Assembly (NCBI GenBank): GCA_003221825.1
Contig: QHUE01000103.1
Coordinates: 1 to 17,497 of the forward strand
Direction of reading: 5' to 3'
Length of the DNA: 17,497 nucleotides
Source: Gemmatimonadota bacterium
Lineage (GTDB): Bacteria > Gemmatimonadota > Gemmatimonadetes > Gemmatimonadales > GWC2-71-9
The stretch's first letter is position 1; each line of letters starts with the position of its first letter. The position numbers were made by a program, and so were the translations under genes. Below are positions 7,455-15,720 of this stretch, piece by piece. The notes beneath the pieces were generated by a model. It ran no database searches, was not told the origin of the DNA, and saw only the letters and a program-made list of their open reading frames with translations.

Positions 7455-8579
7455 TTACTTCTTCGCGACCGGGACGGAGACTTTCGTCTTGTCCCAGGTG
7501 ATCGTCAGCGTCGTTCCCGCCGCCGCAGGCTCGAAGCGAATCACGAGCTCCTCCACCGGCGCGGCGAGCGTCTCGACTTTGGTGTCGACCCGGACCAGAT
7601 CCTGCTCGGGGTGATATTCCGTGCCCCATTGTCCGGTCTGCTTGTTGACGATGAGTTTCCAGCCGCTCGGCGTCGGCAGGGTCCAGAGCGTGTACTTGCC
7701 CGCCGGCACGGCCGCGCCGCCGATCACGAGATCTGCAGCGGTGTTGAACTGCGTGGCGGAATTGGCGCCGGTGCGCCACACGGTGTTCCACGGCACGACG
7801 TTGCCGAAGATCTCGCGGCCGCGCTTCAGCGGCCGGCCATAATCCACCCACACCTCCGCGCCCCCGACGCTGGCGCGCGCGGTGTCGCGCACCGAGAGCT
7901 GGCCCAGCGGCCGGCTCGCGAAGGATTGCGTGGCCTGCGCCATCGGGACGGATGCGACGCGCTGGACTTCCACCTGCAGCGTGCTGCCTTTTCCCGTGAG
8001 CCAGGTGATGTGGCCTTGCCCATCGAGCCGGAACGTGAATGGTCCGACGCCCGCGAGCTGGCCTTGATCGAACATGAACACCAGTGTGTCGCCGCCGCGC
8101 TTGCGGATGTAGCCGCCGCTGGTTCGATCGGCAGAGTAGAGCGCGCTGAACCGGACGCTATCCTTCCCGGTACCGCGTGCCCACCGGCCGATCTGCTCCA
8201 TCAGGCCGTAGACGTAGAACTGGAACGGGAACGTGCCGCGGGGAGCCGCGAGCTTCGTCGTCACGCTGCTGTCGCCCCGTGGAGACACCATGATCACCGT
8301 ATCGCCGGAGAAGTCGACCGAGTTCTTCGTCTCCATCGGCCCGGGGCCGCCGCCGATGTTGTGCGTCACGATCTCCACGTGGCGAATTGAGCCGTCTGGA
8401 TTCAGGTCGAAGCTATAGATGCGATGGAGGCTCCGCGGCGTGCGGATCACGTACTCGCCGCGGAGCTGCGTAGCGGTGCGCGTGTATTGCTCGATCGCCA
8501 GCGTGTCGTTACCGAGCCTCGCCACAAAAGCGCCCGAGTCCTGTACCACCACCGTCAGTGCCAAGAGCAGACCGACCAC
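7455..8579 (-). CDS. Exported DUF2911-domain protein
   Basis: 374 residues, GTG start with a good upstream GGAGGGGGAGG. A short hydrophobic N terminus (2-12) suggests a signal peptide, although it lacks basic residues. Residues about 20-220 form a beta-rich region with repeated Asp/Gly turns that I do not recognise. Residues about 225-372 match DUF2911: SVGGAEVWVDYGRPLKRGREIFG, then VPWNTVWRTGANSAT (262-276), the VPAGKYTLWTLP strand (291-302) and a final beta strand TITWDKTKVSV. DUF2911 proteins are thought to be periplasmic or secreted; their role is unknown. The gene begins 18 bases after the cyclophilin stop and abuts the next gene (TAAGTG). Confidence 0.85.
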   Translation of the reverse strand: MVGLLLALTVVVQDSGAFVARLGNDTLAIEQYTRTATQLRGEYVIRTPRSLHRIYSFDLNPDGSIRHVEIVTHNIGGGPGPMETKNSVDFSGDTVIMVSPRGDSSVTTKLAAPRGTFPFQFYVYGLMEQIGRWARGTGKDSVRFSALYSADRTSGGYIRKRGGDTLVFMFDQGQLAGVGPFTFRLDGQGHITWLTGKGSTLQVEVQRVASVPMAQATQSFASRPLGQLSVRDTARASVGGAEVWVDYGRPLKRGREIFGNVVPWNTVWRTGANSATQFNTAADLVIGGAAVPAGKYTLWTLPTPSGWKLIVNKQTGQWGTEYHPEQDLVRVDTKVETLAAPVEELVIRFEPAAAGTTLTITWDKTKVSVPVAKK

Positions 8580-8597
8580 AAAACCTCCCCCTCCGCT

Positions 8598-9047
8598 TTA
8601 CGAGACGCGAATCGATGTGATTTCGTCGTTTCCCTTGATTGCGTTCACGACGTCCATCCCCTTCGTGACCTGCCCGAATACGGTGTGCACGCCGTCGAGA
8701 TGTCGTTGCGGCGAATGACAGATGAAGAACTGACTGCCGCCCGTGTCCTTGCCCGCATGCGCCATGGACAACGTGCCCGCGACGTGCTTGTGCGTGTTCT
8801 TCTGCGTTTCGCATTTGATCGTGTAACCCGGGCCGCCCGTCCCGACCGGCCCCTTGCCGGTCCTGGAGTAGGGGTCGCCGCCCTGGACCATGAAGTTCGG
8901 GATCACGCGGTGAAACCTGGTTCCATCGTAGAACTGCGAGTTCGCCAGCTTCTCGAAATTCGCGACCGTGCCGGGGACTTCGTCGGCGAAGAGCTCCAGC
9001 TCGATCGTGCCTTTCTTGGTTTCGATCACCGCTTTCTTATTCGGCAT
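8598..9047 (-). CDS. Peptidyl-prolyl cis-trans isomerase, cyclophilin type
   Basis: 149 residues, a compact single-domain cyclophilin. FHRVIPNFMVQGGD (45-58) holds the catalytic Arg47 and the Phe52/Gln55 equivalents. GGSQFFIC (103-110) and HLDGVHTVFGQV (116-127) complete the active site. The tryptophan that binds cyclosporin in human CypA is His116 here, as in many bacterial forms. It catalyses isomerisation of Xaa-Pro bonds in protein folding. No signal peptide is seen, so it is probably cytoplasmic. The ATG at 9047 directly abuts the TAG of the aldo/keto reductase gene. Confidence 0.96.
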   Translation of the reverse strand: MPNKKAVIETKKGTIELELFADEVPGTVANFEKLANSQFYDGTRFHRVIPNFMVQGGDPYSRTGKGPVGTGGPGYTIKCETQKNTHKHVAGTLSMAHAGKDTGGSQFFICHSPQRHLDGVHTVFGQVTKGMDVVNAIKGNDEITSIRVS

Positions 9048-9932
9048 CTACATCCCCGTGTTGAGGTTTTCCTCGACCTGCCGCACCGTCTTCATGCCGA
9101 CGATGGCGCACGCGACTTCCCCGCGATCGAGCACGAATTTCAACGCCAGCTGCGCCGCCGTTATTCCCGATTGCTGGGCCAGCTCGCGCACGCGCTGGCC
9201 CAGCGCGGAAAGCTGCGCGACGTACGGCCGCGGCATGCGGCTGCGGATGTCGCTACGGTCCCAGCAACTGTCGGCGTCGTAGCGTCCCGTCAGGAGCCCG
9301 TTCGCGAGCGGCTCGCGCGCGATGATGGCCACATTCGCAGCCCGCGCCGTGGGTAGGAATGTGTCCTCGGCTTCGCGCCGCGCCAAGTTGTAGACGATCT
9401 GGACTGTGTCCGGCATGGTTGCCTGGACCGCCGCCACGCCTTCCTCGGGCGGGTGCACCGATACGCCGTAGAACCGGATTAGTCCTTCGCGCTTCATCTC
9501 TTCCAGCGGTTCGTAGGTCGCGCGCGCGGCAATCAGGCCGATCGGTGGATTGTGCAGCTGCAGCAGGTCGATGCGGTCGGTGCGGAGCCGCTCGAGGGAG
9601 CGTTCCACGGCGAAGCGGAGGTAGGCGGGCGTGAAGTCCATATGGATGTCGCGGTTGTAGAAGTTCCCGCCGACTTTCGTCGCGATGAACACGTGATCGC
9701 GAACGTCGTGCAGCGCGGCGCCGAGCAGCGCTTCGGAATGGCCATGGCCGTAGACGTCCGCCGTATCGAAGAAATTGCAGCCCAGCTCGAACGCACGGCG
9801 GAGCGCGCGCGTGGATTCGGCGTCGTCGGTGGGCCCGTACGAGTTGCCGAACGCGTTGCCGCCGATCGCCCAGGCTCCGAAGCCGATCTCGCTGACCGCG
9901 AGCCCGGTGCGGCCGAGCGTCCGGCGGTTCAC
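9048..9932 (-). CDS. Aldo/keto reductase
   Basis: 294 residues from GTG at 9932. An (alpha/beta)8 NADPH-dependent oxidoreductase with the complete catalytic tetrad: D56 and Y61 in NFFDTADVYGHGHSE, K86 in FIATKVGG and H127 in DLLQLHNPP. The C-terminal LKFVLDRGEVACAIVGMKTVRQVEENL segment is the cofactor phosphate-binding region of the family. It reduces aldehydes or ketones, but the substrate is not predictable. The start overlaps the stop of the broken DUF255 gene as GTGA. GGAGG lies only one base upstream of that GTG, unusually close for a ribosome binding site. The longer open frame upstream is an Arg-rich shadow of the DUF255 gene. Confidence 0.95.
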   Translation of the reverse strand: MNRRTLGRTGLAVSEIGFGAWAIGGNAFGNSYGPTDDAESTRALRRAFELGCNFFDTADVYGHGHSEALLGAALHDVRDHVFIATKVGGNFYNRDIHMDFTPAYLRFAVERSLERLRTDRIDLLQLHNPPIGLIAARATYEPLEEMKREGLIRFYGVSVHPPEEGVAAVQATMPDTVQIVYNLARREAEDTFLPTARAANVAIIAREPLANGLLTGRYDADSCWDRSDIRSRMPRPYVAQLSALGQRVRELAQQSGITAAQLALKFVLDRGEVACAIVGMKTVRQVEENLNTGM

Positions 9933-11717
9933 GCCTCCAGCAGCGTGGCGAGCTGCTCCGGAGTGGTGACGGGAAGCGAGCAGCTGGTCCCGATGCACAC
10001 CGTCGCGGCGGGACGCTCGGCGATCTTGCGCACGACGACCTTGCGGGGCCGATACGTCTGGAGTGCGAGCAAGTGCATCGCGCACGCCGGTCCCTCACCG
10101 GGCGGCCCGGCGACTTCGATCCGTGTGACCGGGTGCACTGCCCAGTCCACCGCACGCAGCAGCGTCGATCCGTACAACGCCAGGTCGTGGGCGCTGCCGG
10201 CAACGGCGGCGAGGTGGCGATCGAGCCGTTCGCGCCAGTGCGCCGTGTCGGGATTCGCCGGTCGCCTCATAGGCATCGAGGAACGCGGCGGCGGATTGGA
10301 CGTTGTCGTCGAGCATCCCGCGTGGCTCTGATCTGCCCAGGACGTGAGACATCCCGCTCCCCACATCCCACGCCTCTGACCAGATCCGCTGGAGGACCTT
10401 CAAGGCAAGCGCGTTGCATTCGGGCCGATCCAGCACCGCCCCGGCCTGCAGAAACGCTCCCGCCATCATCGCGTTCCAATTGACGTAGGCAGTCCGATCC
10501 ACGAACGGGGCATTCCGGCGATCCCGCGCGGCCTTCAACTTCTTCATCGCGCTGCGGAGCACGGGCCACTCGTCATCACTCGCCGGATCCTGCTTCCACC
10601 ACAACACATTCTTCTTCGCGTTGTGGTGCATCTCGCCTGTTTCCTGAATCTCGAAGACGCTCGCGGCCACCGCGGCTTCACGCGCTGTGAGTTGCGCCGT
10701 CGCCTCGCCCAGCGTCCAGGTCCAGTAATCCCCGTCGTCGCCGAACGTGAGGTCGGCGTCCTGGGACGTCGCGAACGCGGCGCTGTCCTTGTCCGCCATG
10801 ACGTCGAGCACCCAGTCCACGATGCCCGTCGCGACGTCCTTGAAGAGCGGAGTCCCCAGCGCCTGGTACGCCGAGAGATAGGCGCGCAGCAGCTCGGAGT
10901 TGTCGTATGACATCTTCTCGAAGTGCGGCACGATCCAGCGTTCGTCGACCGCGTAGCGGTGAAAACCGCCGCCGAGGTGATCGCGGATGCCGCCGCGCGC
11001 CATCCCCGTGAGCGTCTTGTCCACGATCTCACGCTGCCACGCCAATCCGCCTTTGCCGTCGTGCCAGCACGCGAGCAGGAACTCGATCGCGGCGGGATGC
11101 GGGAATTTGGGCGCCGAGCCGAAGCCGCCGTAGCGCACGTCGAACAGGCGCGCCATCTGGTCGGCGGCGCCGCTGACGAGATCGGCGCTCACCGCGCCGG
11201 GCTTCGCCTCGTTCAGTGTCTGCACGACATGCGCGCGAATCGCGCGCGCGTTCGTCACCACGCGATCGCGCTCTTCGCGGTACGCACGCGCGATTTCCAT
11301 CAGCACCCGGTGAAATCCCGGCCGTCCATAGGAATTATTATCCGGCGGGAAGTAGGTGCCGCCGAAGAACACCTCGCCGTCCGGCGTCAGAAAGGCGGTG
11401 AGGGGCCAGCCGCCCTGCCCGCTCAACGCCTGCACGGCCCGCTGGTAGCGCGCGTCGACATCAGGACGCTCGTCGCGATCGACCTTGATGCAGACGAAAT
11501 CGCGGTTCAGGATCTCGGCGACCTCTGGATTCTCGTACGACTCGCCGTCCATGACATGGCACCAGTGGCACCAGACGGCGCCGATGTCGAGGAGGATGGG
11601 CTTCTTCTCCTCACGCGCGCGCGTGAACGCGGCGTCGCCCCAGGGCAGCCAGTGGACGGGTTGGTGGGCGGCGGATTTCAGGTATGCCGAGGGTTCCGTC
11701 GCCAGGAGGTTAGCCAT
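9929..11717 (-). pseudogene. Thioredoxin-domain DUF255 protein (YyaL/SSP411 family), disrupted by internal deletion and frameshift
   Basis: The N-terminal frame (ATG 11717) has the thioredoxin-like domain with C50-H-W-C53-H, DRDERPDVD and GQGGWPLTAFLTP. A six-hairpin-like helical region follows, including FGSAPKFPHP, FHRYAVDERWIVPHFEKM and NVQSAAAFLDAYEATGE. Near 10250 the homology leaves this frame; that frame then runs on as Arg/Pro-rich nonsense to 10095. The family's C terminus resumes in another frame (HWRERLDRHL to TPEQLATLLEA, ending 9929). About 75-80 residues usually found between the 'ATGE' segment and 'WRERL' are absent. A single-base error would not remove them, so an internal deletion (or misassembly) is likely. 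Intact homologues are about 670 residues; their function is poorly known. Confidence 0.8.
10248..10250 (-). other. Inferred deletion junction inside the DUF255 gene
   Basis: On the minus strand the first frame reads Thr-Gly-Glu-Ser-Arg up to here. The second frame supplies Asp-Thr-Ala-His-Trp-Arg-Glu-Arg-Leu from here on. Both flanks resemble the family's repeated 'TG(D/E)xx(Y/W)' helix start, so the simplest reading is a deletion joining two such segments through the shared triplet CGA. The exact junction could lie a few bases either side. Confidence 0.5.
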
Positions 11718-11721
11718 GCTC

Positions 11722-12411
11722 TTACGGTGTGACACTCAGGACCATGAAACCGAAGCCGCCCAACCAGCACACGCCGGTGAGAATCATGAATACCCAGTGC
11801 CACACAATCCACCGATTGCCGGGGGGATCGTAGCTGATGGGATATGGGCTCCACCACCGGCGGAACAGTCTACCGCGCTGCGCCTCGTGCCACGATGGTG
11901 TAAGGAACGGCCGGGCACGTTCCAAGCAATAGACCGAAGCGCCCACCAGTAAGCCGGTAAGTCCGAGCCACACCGCGGTGCGAGCCGTGTGTGGGATCGG
12001 CACCGCGGCGAACCAAAAGAACGAGGGCATCAAGGCCGCAGCCGCTACACCCTTCAACAATGCTCCGAGGGGGTCTTCCTCTACCGTATCGGTCGCCTCT
12101 TCGAGCGGCGGAGCGGCATCGCCTTTCCAGGCGACGGTAAAGACCGTTCTGATGGCTCGCCAATAGGCTGCACCGGCGGTCGCGCTCTTGTCGCGGGTCG
12201 CTAGCCAGACCACTGTCCCCGCCAGCGGGGCCAAGAACGCGATCCACAGGACGTTCGTCAAGAAGTGATGAAAGAATTCTGCCTCGCTGGGGGTCGCAGG
12301 CGCAGCGGACGTGAACCGATACGAGGCCGCGAGACGTCCCGAAACCACGAGATAGCCCTCCCCCAGCACCAGGATCGCGATGGCGATGCGGTACCACGTC
12401 TGCCGCGTCAT
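11722..12411 (-). CDS. Hypothetical five-helix membrane protein
   Basis: 229 residues; I do not recognise the family. Five hydrophobic segments are visible at about 8-25, 50-71, 118-138, 146-163 and 203-226. An acidic loop (103-114, EEATDTVEEDP) lies between helices 2 and 3, and a Trp/Arg-rich segment (RLFRRWWSPYPISYDPPGNR) precedes the last helix. No catalytic motif is seen. The ATG at 12411 overlaps the stop of the M20 amidohydrolase gene as ATGA, and the DUF255 gene begins 4 bases after its stop, so it is probably co-translated with both. The open frame further upstream is shadow of the M20 gene. Confidence 0.8.
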   Translation of the reverse strand: MTRQTWYRIAIAILVLGEGYLVVSGRLAASYRFTSAAPATPSEAEFFHHFLTNVLWIAFLAPLAGTVVWLATRDKSATAGAAYWRAIRTVFTVAWKGDAAPPLEEATDTVEEDPLGALLKGVAAAALMPSFFWFAAVPIPHTARTAVWLGLTGLLVGASVYCLERARPFLTPSWHEAQRGRLFRRWWSPYPISYDPPGNRWIVWHWVFMILTGVCWLGGFGFMVLSVTP

Positions 12412-13568
12412 CTGCCGTCGTCGCGCAGATAGGCGACCGCGACGCGGCTCAACAACTCCGCGCCGATCACGAGCGACTCCTCGTCGATGTCGAACGTGGG
12501 ACTGTGATGCGGGGACGCGCGGCCCCCCTTGGGCGCCGATCCGACGAAGGCGAAGCACCCCGGGACGCTCGCGAGAAAGAACGCCATGTCTTCGCCGCCC
12601 ATCGTCCGGACGCCCTGGCGGACATTCTCCGCGCCGATCAGATCGGCGGCGACGTCGCGCATCAGCGCGCTCAGCTTTTCATTATTGATTAGGGGCGCGC
12701 TCAGGCGGCGATACTGTACGGTCGCCTGCGCGCCGAACGCCGCCGCCACGCCCTGCGCCGTCTCCTTGACCAACTGCGGCGCATCGTCAAAGAAGCTGCC
12801 CCCGAACGTCCGCACCGTACCGCGCAGCTGCGCGCGGTCCGGAATCACGTTGAACGCCTGCCCGGCGTGCACCTCGGTTACCGAGACCACCGCTTCGCTG
12901 AGCGGATCGCGGCGGCGGGACACCAGGCTCTGCAGCGCGGTAATGACGTGCGCCGCGACCAACACAGGATCGATCGTTTGATGCGGTGCGGCGGCATGGC
13001 CGCCTCGGCCCAGAATCTCGATCTCGAACTGATCGACTGACGCCATCACCGGGCCCGCCATGACACCAATGGTGCCAACCGGCAGGTCGTTCCAGAGATG
13101 AATACCGAACGCGGCGTCGACCTTGGGCTGCTCGAGCACGCCGTCGCTGATCATCGCTTGCGCACCGTCGGAGACCTCTTCGGCCGGCTGAAACGCGAAC
13201 TTCACGCTGCCGCCGAGGTCGAGTGGGGCCAGGCGGCGCGCCACCTCGAGGCCTATCGCCACGTGCCCGTCATGGCCGCAGGCGTGCATCTTCCCCGCCT
13301 GCTGCGATCGATACGGGACGGCGTTCGCCTCCTGGACGGGCAACGCATCCATGTCGGCCCGGAGCAGCACGCAACGCCCTGCATTCGTCTTCAAGCCGAC
13401 GACGCCGGTCTTTCCGATTCCCGGCGTGACGTGGTAGTTCAGGCCGCGCAGGCGATCGGTGATGAGGTTTGCGGTGCGCGTTTCCTCAAAGCCGAGCTCG
13501 GGATGCTGGTGAATGTCGCGGCGGGTCGCCACCAGGGACGCGCGGTCGACTGGCGCGAGCGGCTTCAT
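12408..13568 (-). CDS. M20D-family metallopeptidase / amidohydrolase
   Basis: 386 residues. Metal and catalytic motifs of the M20D amidohydrolases (N-acyl-amino acid or hippurate hydrolase type) are present in order: RRDIHQHPELGFEE (16-29), RADMDALPV (70-78), ACGHDGH with C97 and H99 (96-102), QPAEE (127-131), GIHLWN with H157 (155-160), the dimerisation-domain RGGHAAAPH segment, and a C-terminal HHSPTFDIDEESL. C97 is the cysteine that bridges the metals in this subfamily. It cleaves acyl groups from amino acids or small amides; the exact substrate is unknown. No signal peptide is seen. The ATG at 13568 overlaps the nth stop (ATGA), and the next gene overlaps its own stop in the same way. Confidence 0.94.
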   Translation of the reverse strand: MKPLAPVDRASLVATRRDIHQHPELGFEETRTANLITDRLRGLNYHVTPGIGKTGVVGLKTNAGRCVLLRADMDALPVQEANAVPYRSQQAGKMHACGHDGHVAIGLEVARRLAPLDLGGSVKFAFQPAEEVSDGAQAMISDGVLEQPKVDAAFGIHLWNDLPVGTIGVMAGPVMASVDQFEIEILGRGGHAAAPHQTIDPVLVAAHVITALQSLVSRRRDPLSEAVVSVTEVHAGQAFNVIPDRAQLRGTVRTFGGSFFDDAPQLVKETAQGVAAAFGAQATVQYRRLSAPLINNEKLSALMRDVAADLIGAENVRQGVRTMGGEDMAFFLASVPGCFAFVGSAPKGGRASPHHSPTFDIDEESLVIGAELLSRVAVAYLRDDGR

Positions 13569-14227
13569 ACCTGCGAGCTCGGGCAGAGCCGATTCAGCAC
13601 GCAGTCGGCGCACCGCGGCCGCCGCGCGATGCACACGGCGCGTCCGTGTTGAATCAGCGTGTGCGAGAACCACGTCCAGTCATCCCGCGGCACGATCGCC
13701 ATCAGCTCCTGCTCGATCTTGACCGGGTCGTCCTGGCGCGCCAGCCCCAGCAGCCGGCTCAGGCGATGGACGTGCGTGTCCACCACCACCCCTTCGTTTT
13801 TTCGGAACCAGGTGCCGAGGATCACGTTGGCCGTCTTGCGGCCGACACCGGGCAAGGCGGTCAGCTCGTCCATCGTTTGTGGGACCTCGCCGCTATGCCG
13901 CTCGACGAGCGCCTGCGCCATCCCGATGATCGATTTGGTCTTGTTCCGGAAGAAGCCGGTGGACTGAATTTCTTTTTCCAGGACGTGGGGGTCGGCCGCG
14001 GCATAGTCGGCTGCGGTGCGGTATTTCGCGAACAAATGCGGCGTGACCATGTTGACCCGCGCGTCCGTACATTGCGCGGACAGAATCGTCGCGACGACGA
14101 GCTCCAGGGCATTGTGATGGTGCAGCGCGCACGTCGCGTCCGGATACTCGCGCTTCAAGCGCGCGATGATTCTCCGCGCCCGCGCTTTGCGTTGGGCCGC
14201 CGCGGCCGCCGCGACTTTCGTCTTCAT
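13565..14227 (-). CDS. nth: Endonuclease III (DNA glycosylase / AP lyase)
   Basis: 220 residues, normal length for the family. The helix-hairpin-helix LPGVGRKTANVIL (125-137) contains the catalytic Lys131, and Asp150 in VVVDTHVHRLSRLLG is the second catalytic residue. The C-terminal iron-sulfur cluster motif C199-x6-C206-x2-C209-x5-C215 is complete. The enzyme removes oxidised pyrimidines from DNA and nicks the abasic site in base excision repair. The N terminus carries a short Ala/Lys/Arg-rich extension. The ATG at 14227 lies 3 bases after the stop of the unknown 226-residue gene, with no strong ribosome binding site, which suggests coupling. Confidence 0.97.
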   Translation of the reverse strand: MKTKVAAAAAAQRKARARRIIARLKREYPDATCALHHHNALELVVATILSAQCTDARVNMVTPHLFAKYRTAADYAAADPHVLEKEIQSTGFFRNKTKSIIGMAQALVERHSGEVPQTMDELTALPGVGRKTANVILGTWFRKNEGVVVDTHVHRLSRLLGLARQDDPVKIEQELMAIVPRDDWTWFSHTLIQHGRAVCIARRPRCADCVLNRLCPSSQV

Positions 14228-14230
14228 GGG

Positions 14231-14911
14231 TCAGCCGGAATCTAGCAGCGCCAGGAGCCGGCAGGTGAGCAGGAGCAGCTCGCCGGCATTGGCGACTGAA
14301 TACAGTCCGGCTGCCGTCCCACCCGCCAGCGTGGGCCCGAACGGGGCGCTGCCATCGTCGCGTGCGGCCGCGATTTCGATCTCGCTGGCGGTGGGATCGT
14401 CCGGGTCTGCCCGCCCCTCCAGCCCCACCGCACTGAACCCCGGTCGATCGGGACGCATCCCGAAGATCGCCAGGACGGCGATCGCGCCGGGCCCCCCCGG
14501 CGTGGCCTCGCTCACGAACATCCCGTCGAGCGGCTCCGGCGGATTGGCGTCGTGCGGCGCGCCCCAGACACGCAGCTCGGGCAGCTGCAGGTACTGCGCG
14601 GCATGCGGCAGGTCGGTGGTCATCCGCTTTTCGGCGACGGCCCGACGCAGTGTCGGCTCGCTGATCGGATAGACCCGTTGCTCGGCGGCCCAAAAGAGGT
14701 ACGCGTGATGCAGCAACAGCACGTGCGCCTCGAGGGCGTCGGCGCCGGCGTCCGGCGGGACGATCTCGCGCAGCAGCCGGCCAACGGGCTCGAGCAGCAC
14801 GAACCGATCGCGATCAGTCGCGGCTGTGCCTTGCAGCTGCAGCGCCTCGGCAATCGCCGGAAACCGGGGTGCGATCTCGCCAAACGCGAGCGCAAAGGGA
14901 GTCGCTCTCAT
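14231..14911 (-). CDS. Hypothetical protein, 226 residues
   Basis: No family recognised. The N-terminal half is helical and amphipathic (GRLLREIVPPDAGADALEAHVLLLHHAYLFWAAEQRVYPIS lies at about 44-84 and shows the pattern best). The C-terminal half is Gly/Pro/Asp-rich with short strands (GAIAVLAIFGM, GFSAVGLEG, ASEIEIAAARDDG). No signal peptide or membrane segment. The ATG at 14911 overlaps the stop of the alpha/beta hydrolase gene as ATGA, and nth follows after 3 bases. Codon use and GC content look like those of the neighbours. The tight coupling supports a real gene, but no function can be proposed. Confidence 0.78.
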   Translation of the reverse strand: MRATPFALAFGEIAPRFPAIAEALQLQGTAATDRDRFVLLEPVGRLLREIVPPDAGADALEAHVLLLHHAYLFWAAEQRVYPISEPTLRRAVAEKRMTTDLPHAAQYLQLPELRVWGAPHDANPPEPLDGMFVSEATPGGPGAIAVLAIFGMRPDRPGFSAVGLEGRADPDDPTASEIEIAAARDDGSAPFGPTLAGGTAAGLYSVANAGELLLLTCRLLALLDSG

Positions 14912-15720
14912 GCTCTCGGAAGGAAGTCGTCCAGCGCGCGCGCGAATTCGTTCGTCGCTTCGACATGCGGGCAATGCCCCACCGGCAGCTCCACGAGCCG
15001 CGCCCGCAACAATGTCGCAAGCTCACGAGAGCCGGCGATGGGGAGCGGGTCGAACGTGCCGTGCAGGACCAGGGAAGGGGGAAGGGGGACGCGGGACGCG
15101 GTGTCTTTCAGCTGGGGCCGAAGATCATAGTCTCCCAAACTGCTCCAGACCGCTTCCTGCGTGCGCGCATTGACGCGGAACGCCGTGAGGTTCTTTGCGT
15201 CGTGGAAATCGCGAAAATAGCCGGCGATCGAGAGCTCGAACGCCCGGCGTTGGTAGGCCGCGGGATCGCGCTCGCGCAGGCCGCTCGCCCGCAGCGCGTC
15301 GCGCTCGTGCTGGATCTCGGGAGCCGCCATCCGGCGTGCGAACTCGGCCTCGAACTCGCGCCGATAGTCCGCGGTGATCGAGGCGGGGGATACGAGCGCG
15401 AGACGTGCGACGCGTTCCGGATGCTCCAGGAAGTAAAGCACCGCGAGCAAGCCGCCCCAGGAGTAGCCGCACAGCGTCAGCCGGTCGAGCTCCAGCTGTT
15501 CCCGCAGGGCGTCCAAATCGGCGACGTGCTCGCGCCATCCCACCGGCGTGTCGCGCGGCACGGGCGACTGCCCGCCGCCGCGCTGATCGTAATAAAGGAG
15601 AGAGCGCCGGGTGGCGAGGAGATCGTATTGCGGGAGCAGGTAGTCGTGGCTGGCGCCGGGACCGCCGTGCAGCACGACAACCAGGGGACCGCTGCCGACC
15701 CGCCGCGTGAACAGCTGCAC
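14908..15720 (-). CDS. Alpha/beta hydrolase, proline iminopeptidase-like
   Basis: 270 residues from GTG at 15720. Motifs of the proline iminopeptidase / S33 branch are present: HGGPG (18-22, oxyanion hole), DQRGGGQS (45-52), nucleophile elbow GYSWGG with Ser87 (85-90), Asp224 in LVLHGTFDPLP, and His249 in VGHCPHVE. A helical cap lies between residues about 115 and 200. Members release N-terminal proline or hydrolyse small esters and lactones; the substrate is open. No signal peptide, so probably cytoplasmic. The start shares one base with the preceding stop (TAGTG). Confidence 0.93.
   Translation of the reverse strand: MQLFTRRVGSGPLVVVLHGGPGASHDYLLPQYDLLATRRSLLYYDQRGGGQSPVPRDTPVGWREHVADLDALREQLELDRLTLCGYSWGGLLAVLYFLEHPERVARLALVSPASITADYRREFEAEFARRMAAPEIQHERDALRASGLRERDPAAYQRRAFELSIAGYFRDFHDAKNLTAFRVNARTQEAVWSSLGDYDLRPQLKDTASRVPLPPSLVLHGTFDPLPIAGSRELATLLRARLVELPVGHCPHVEATNEFARALDDFLPRA

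Noticed and set aside
6891..8390. Long plus-strand open frame (about 499 codons)
   Set aside because: It is antisense to three minus-strand genes with clear domain patterns. Its product is an Arg/His/Asp-rich string with no motif, typical of the complementary frame in GC-rich DNA.
10248..10250. Simple one-base sequencing error as the cause of the DUF255 frame change
   Set aside because: A one-base indel would restore one continuous protein, but about 75-80 family residues would still be missing at the junction.
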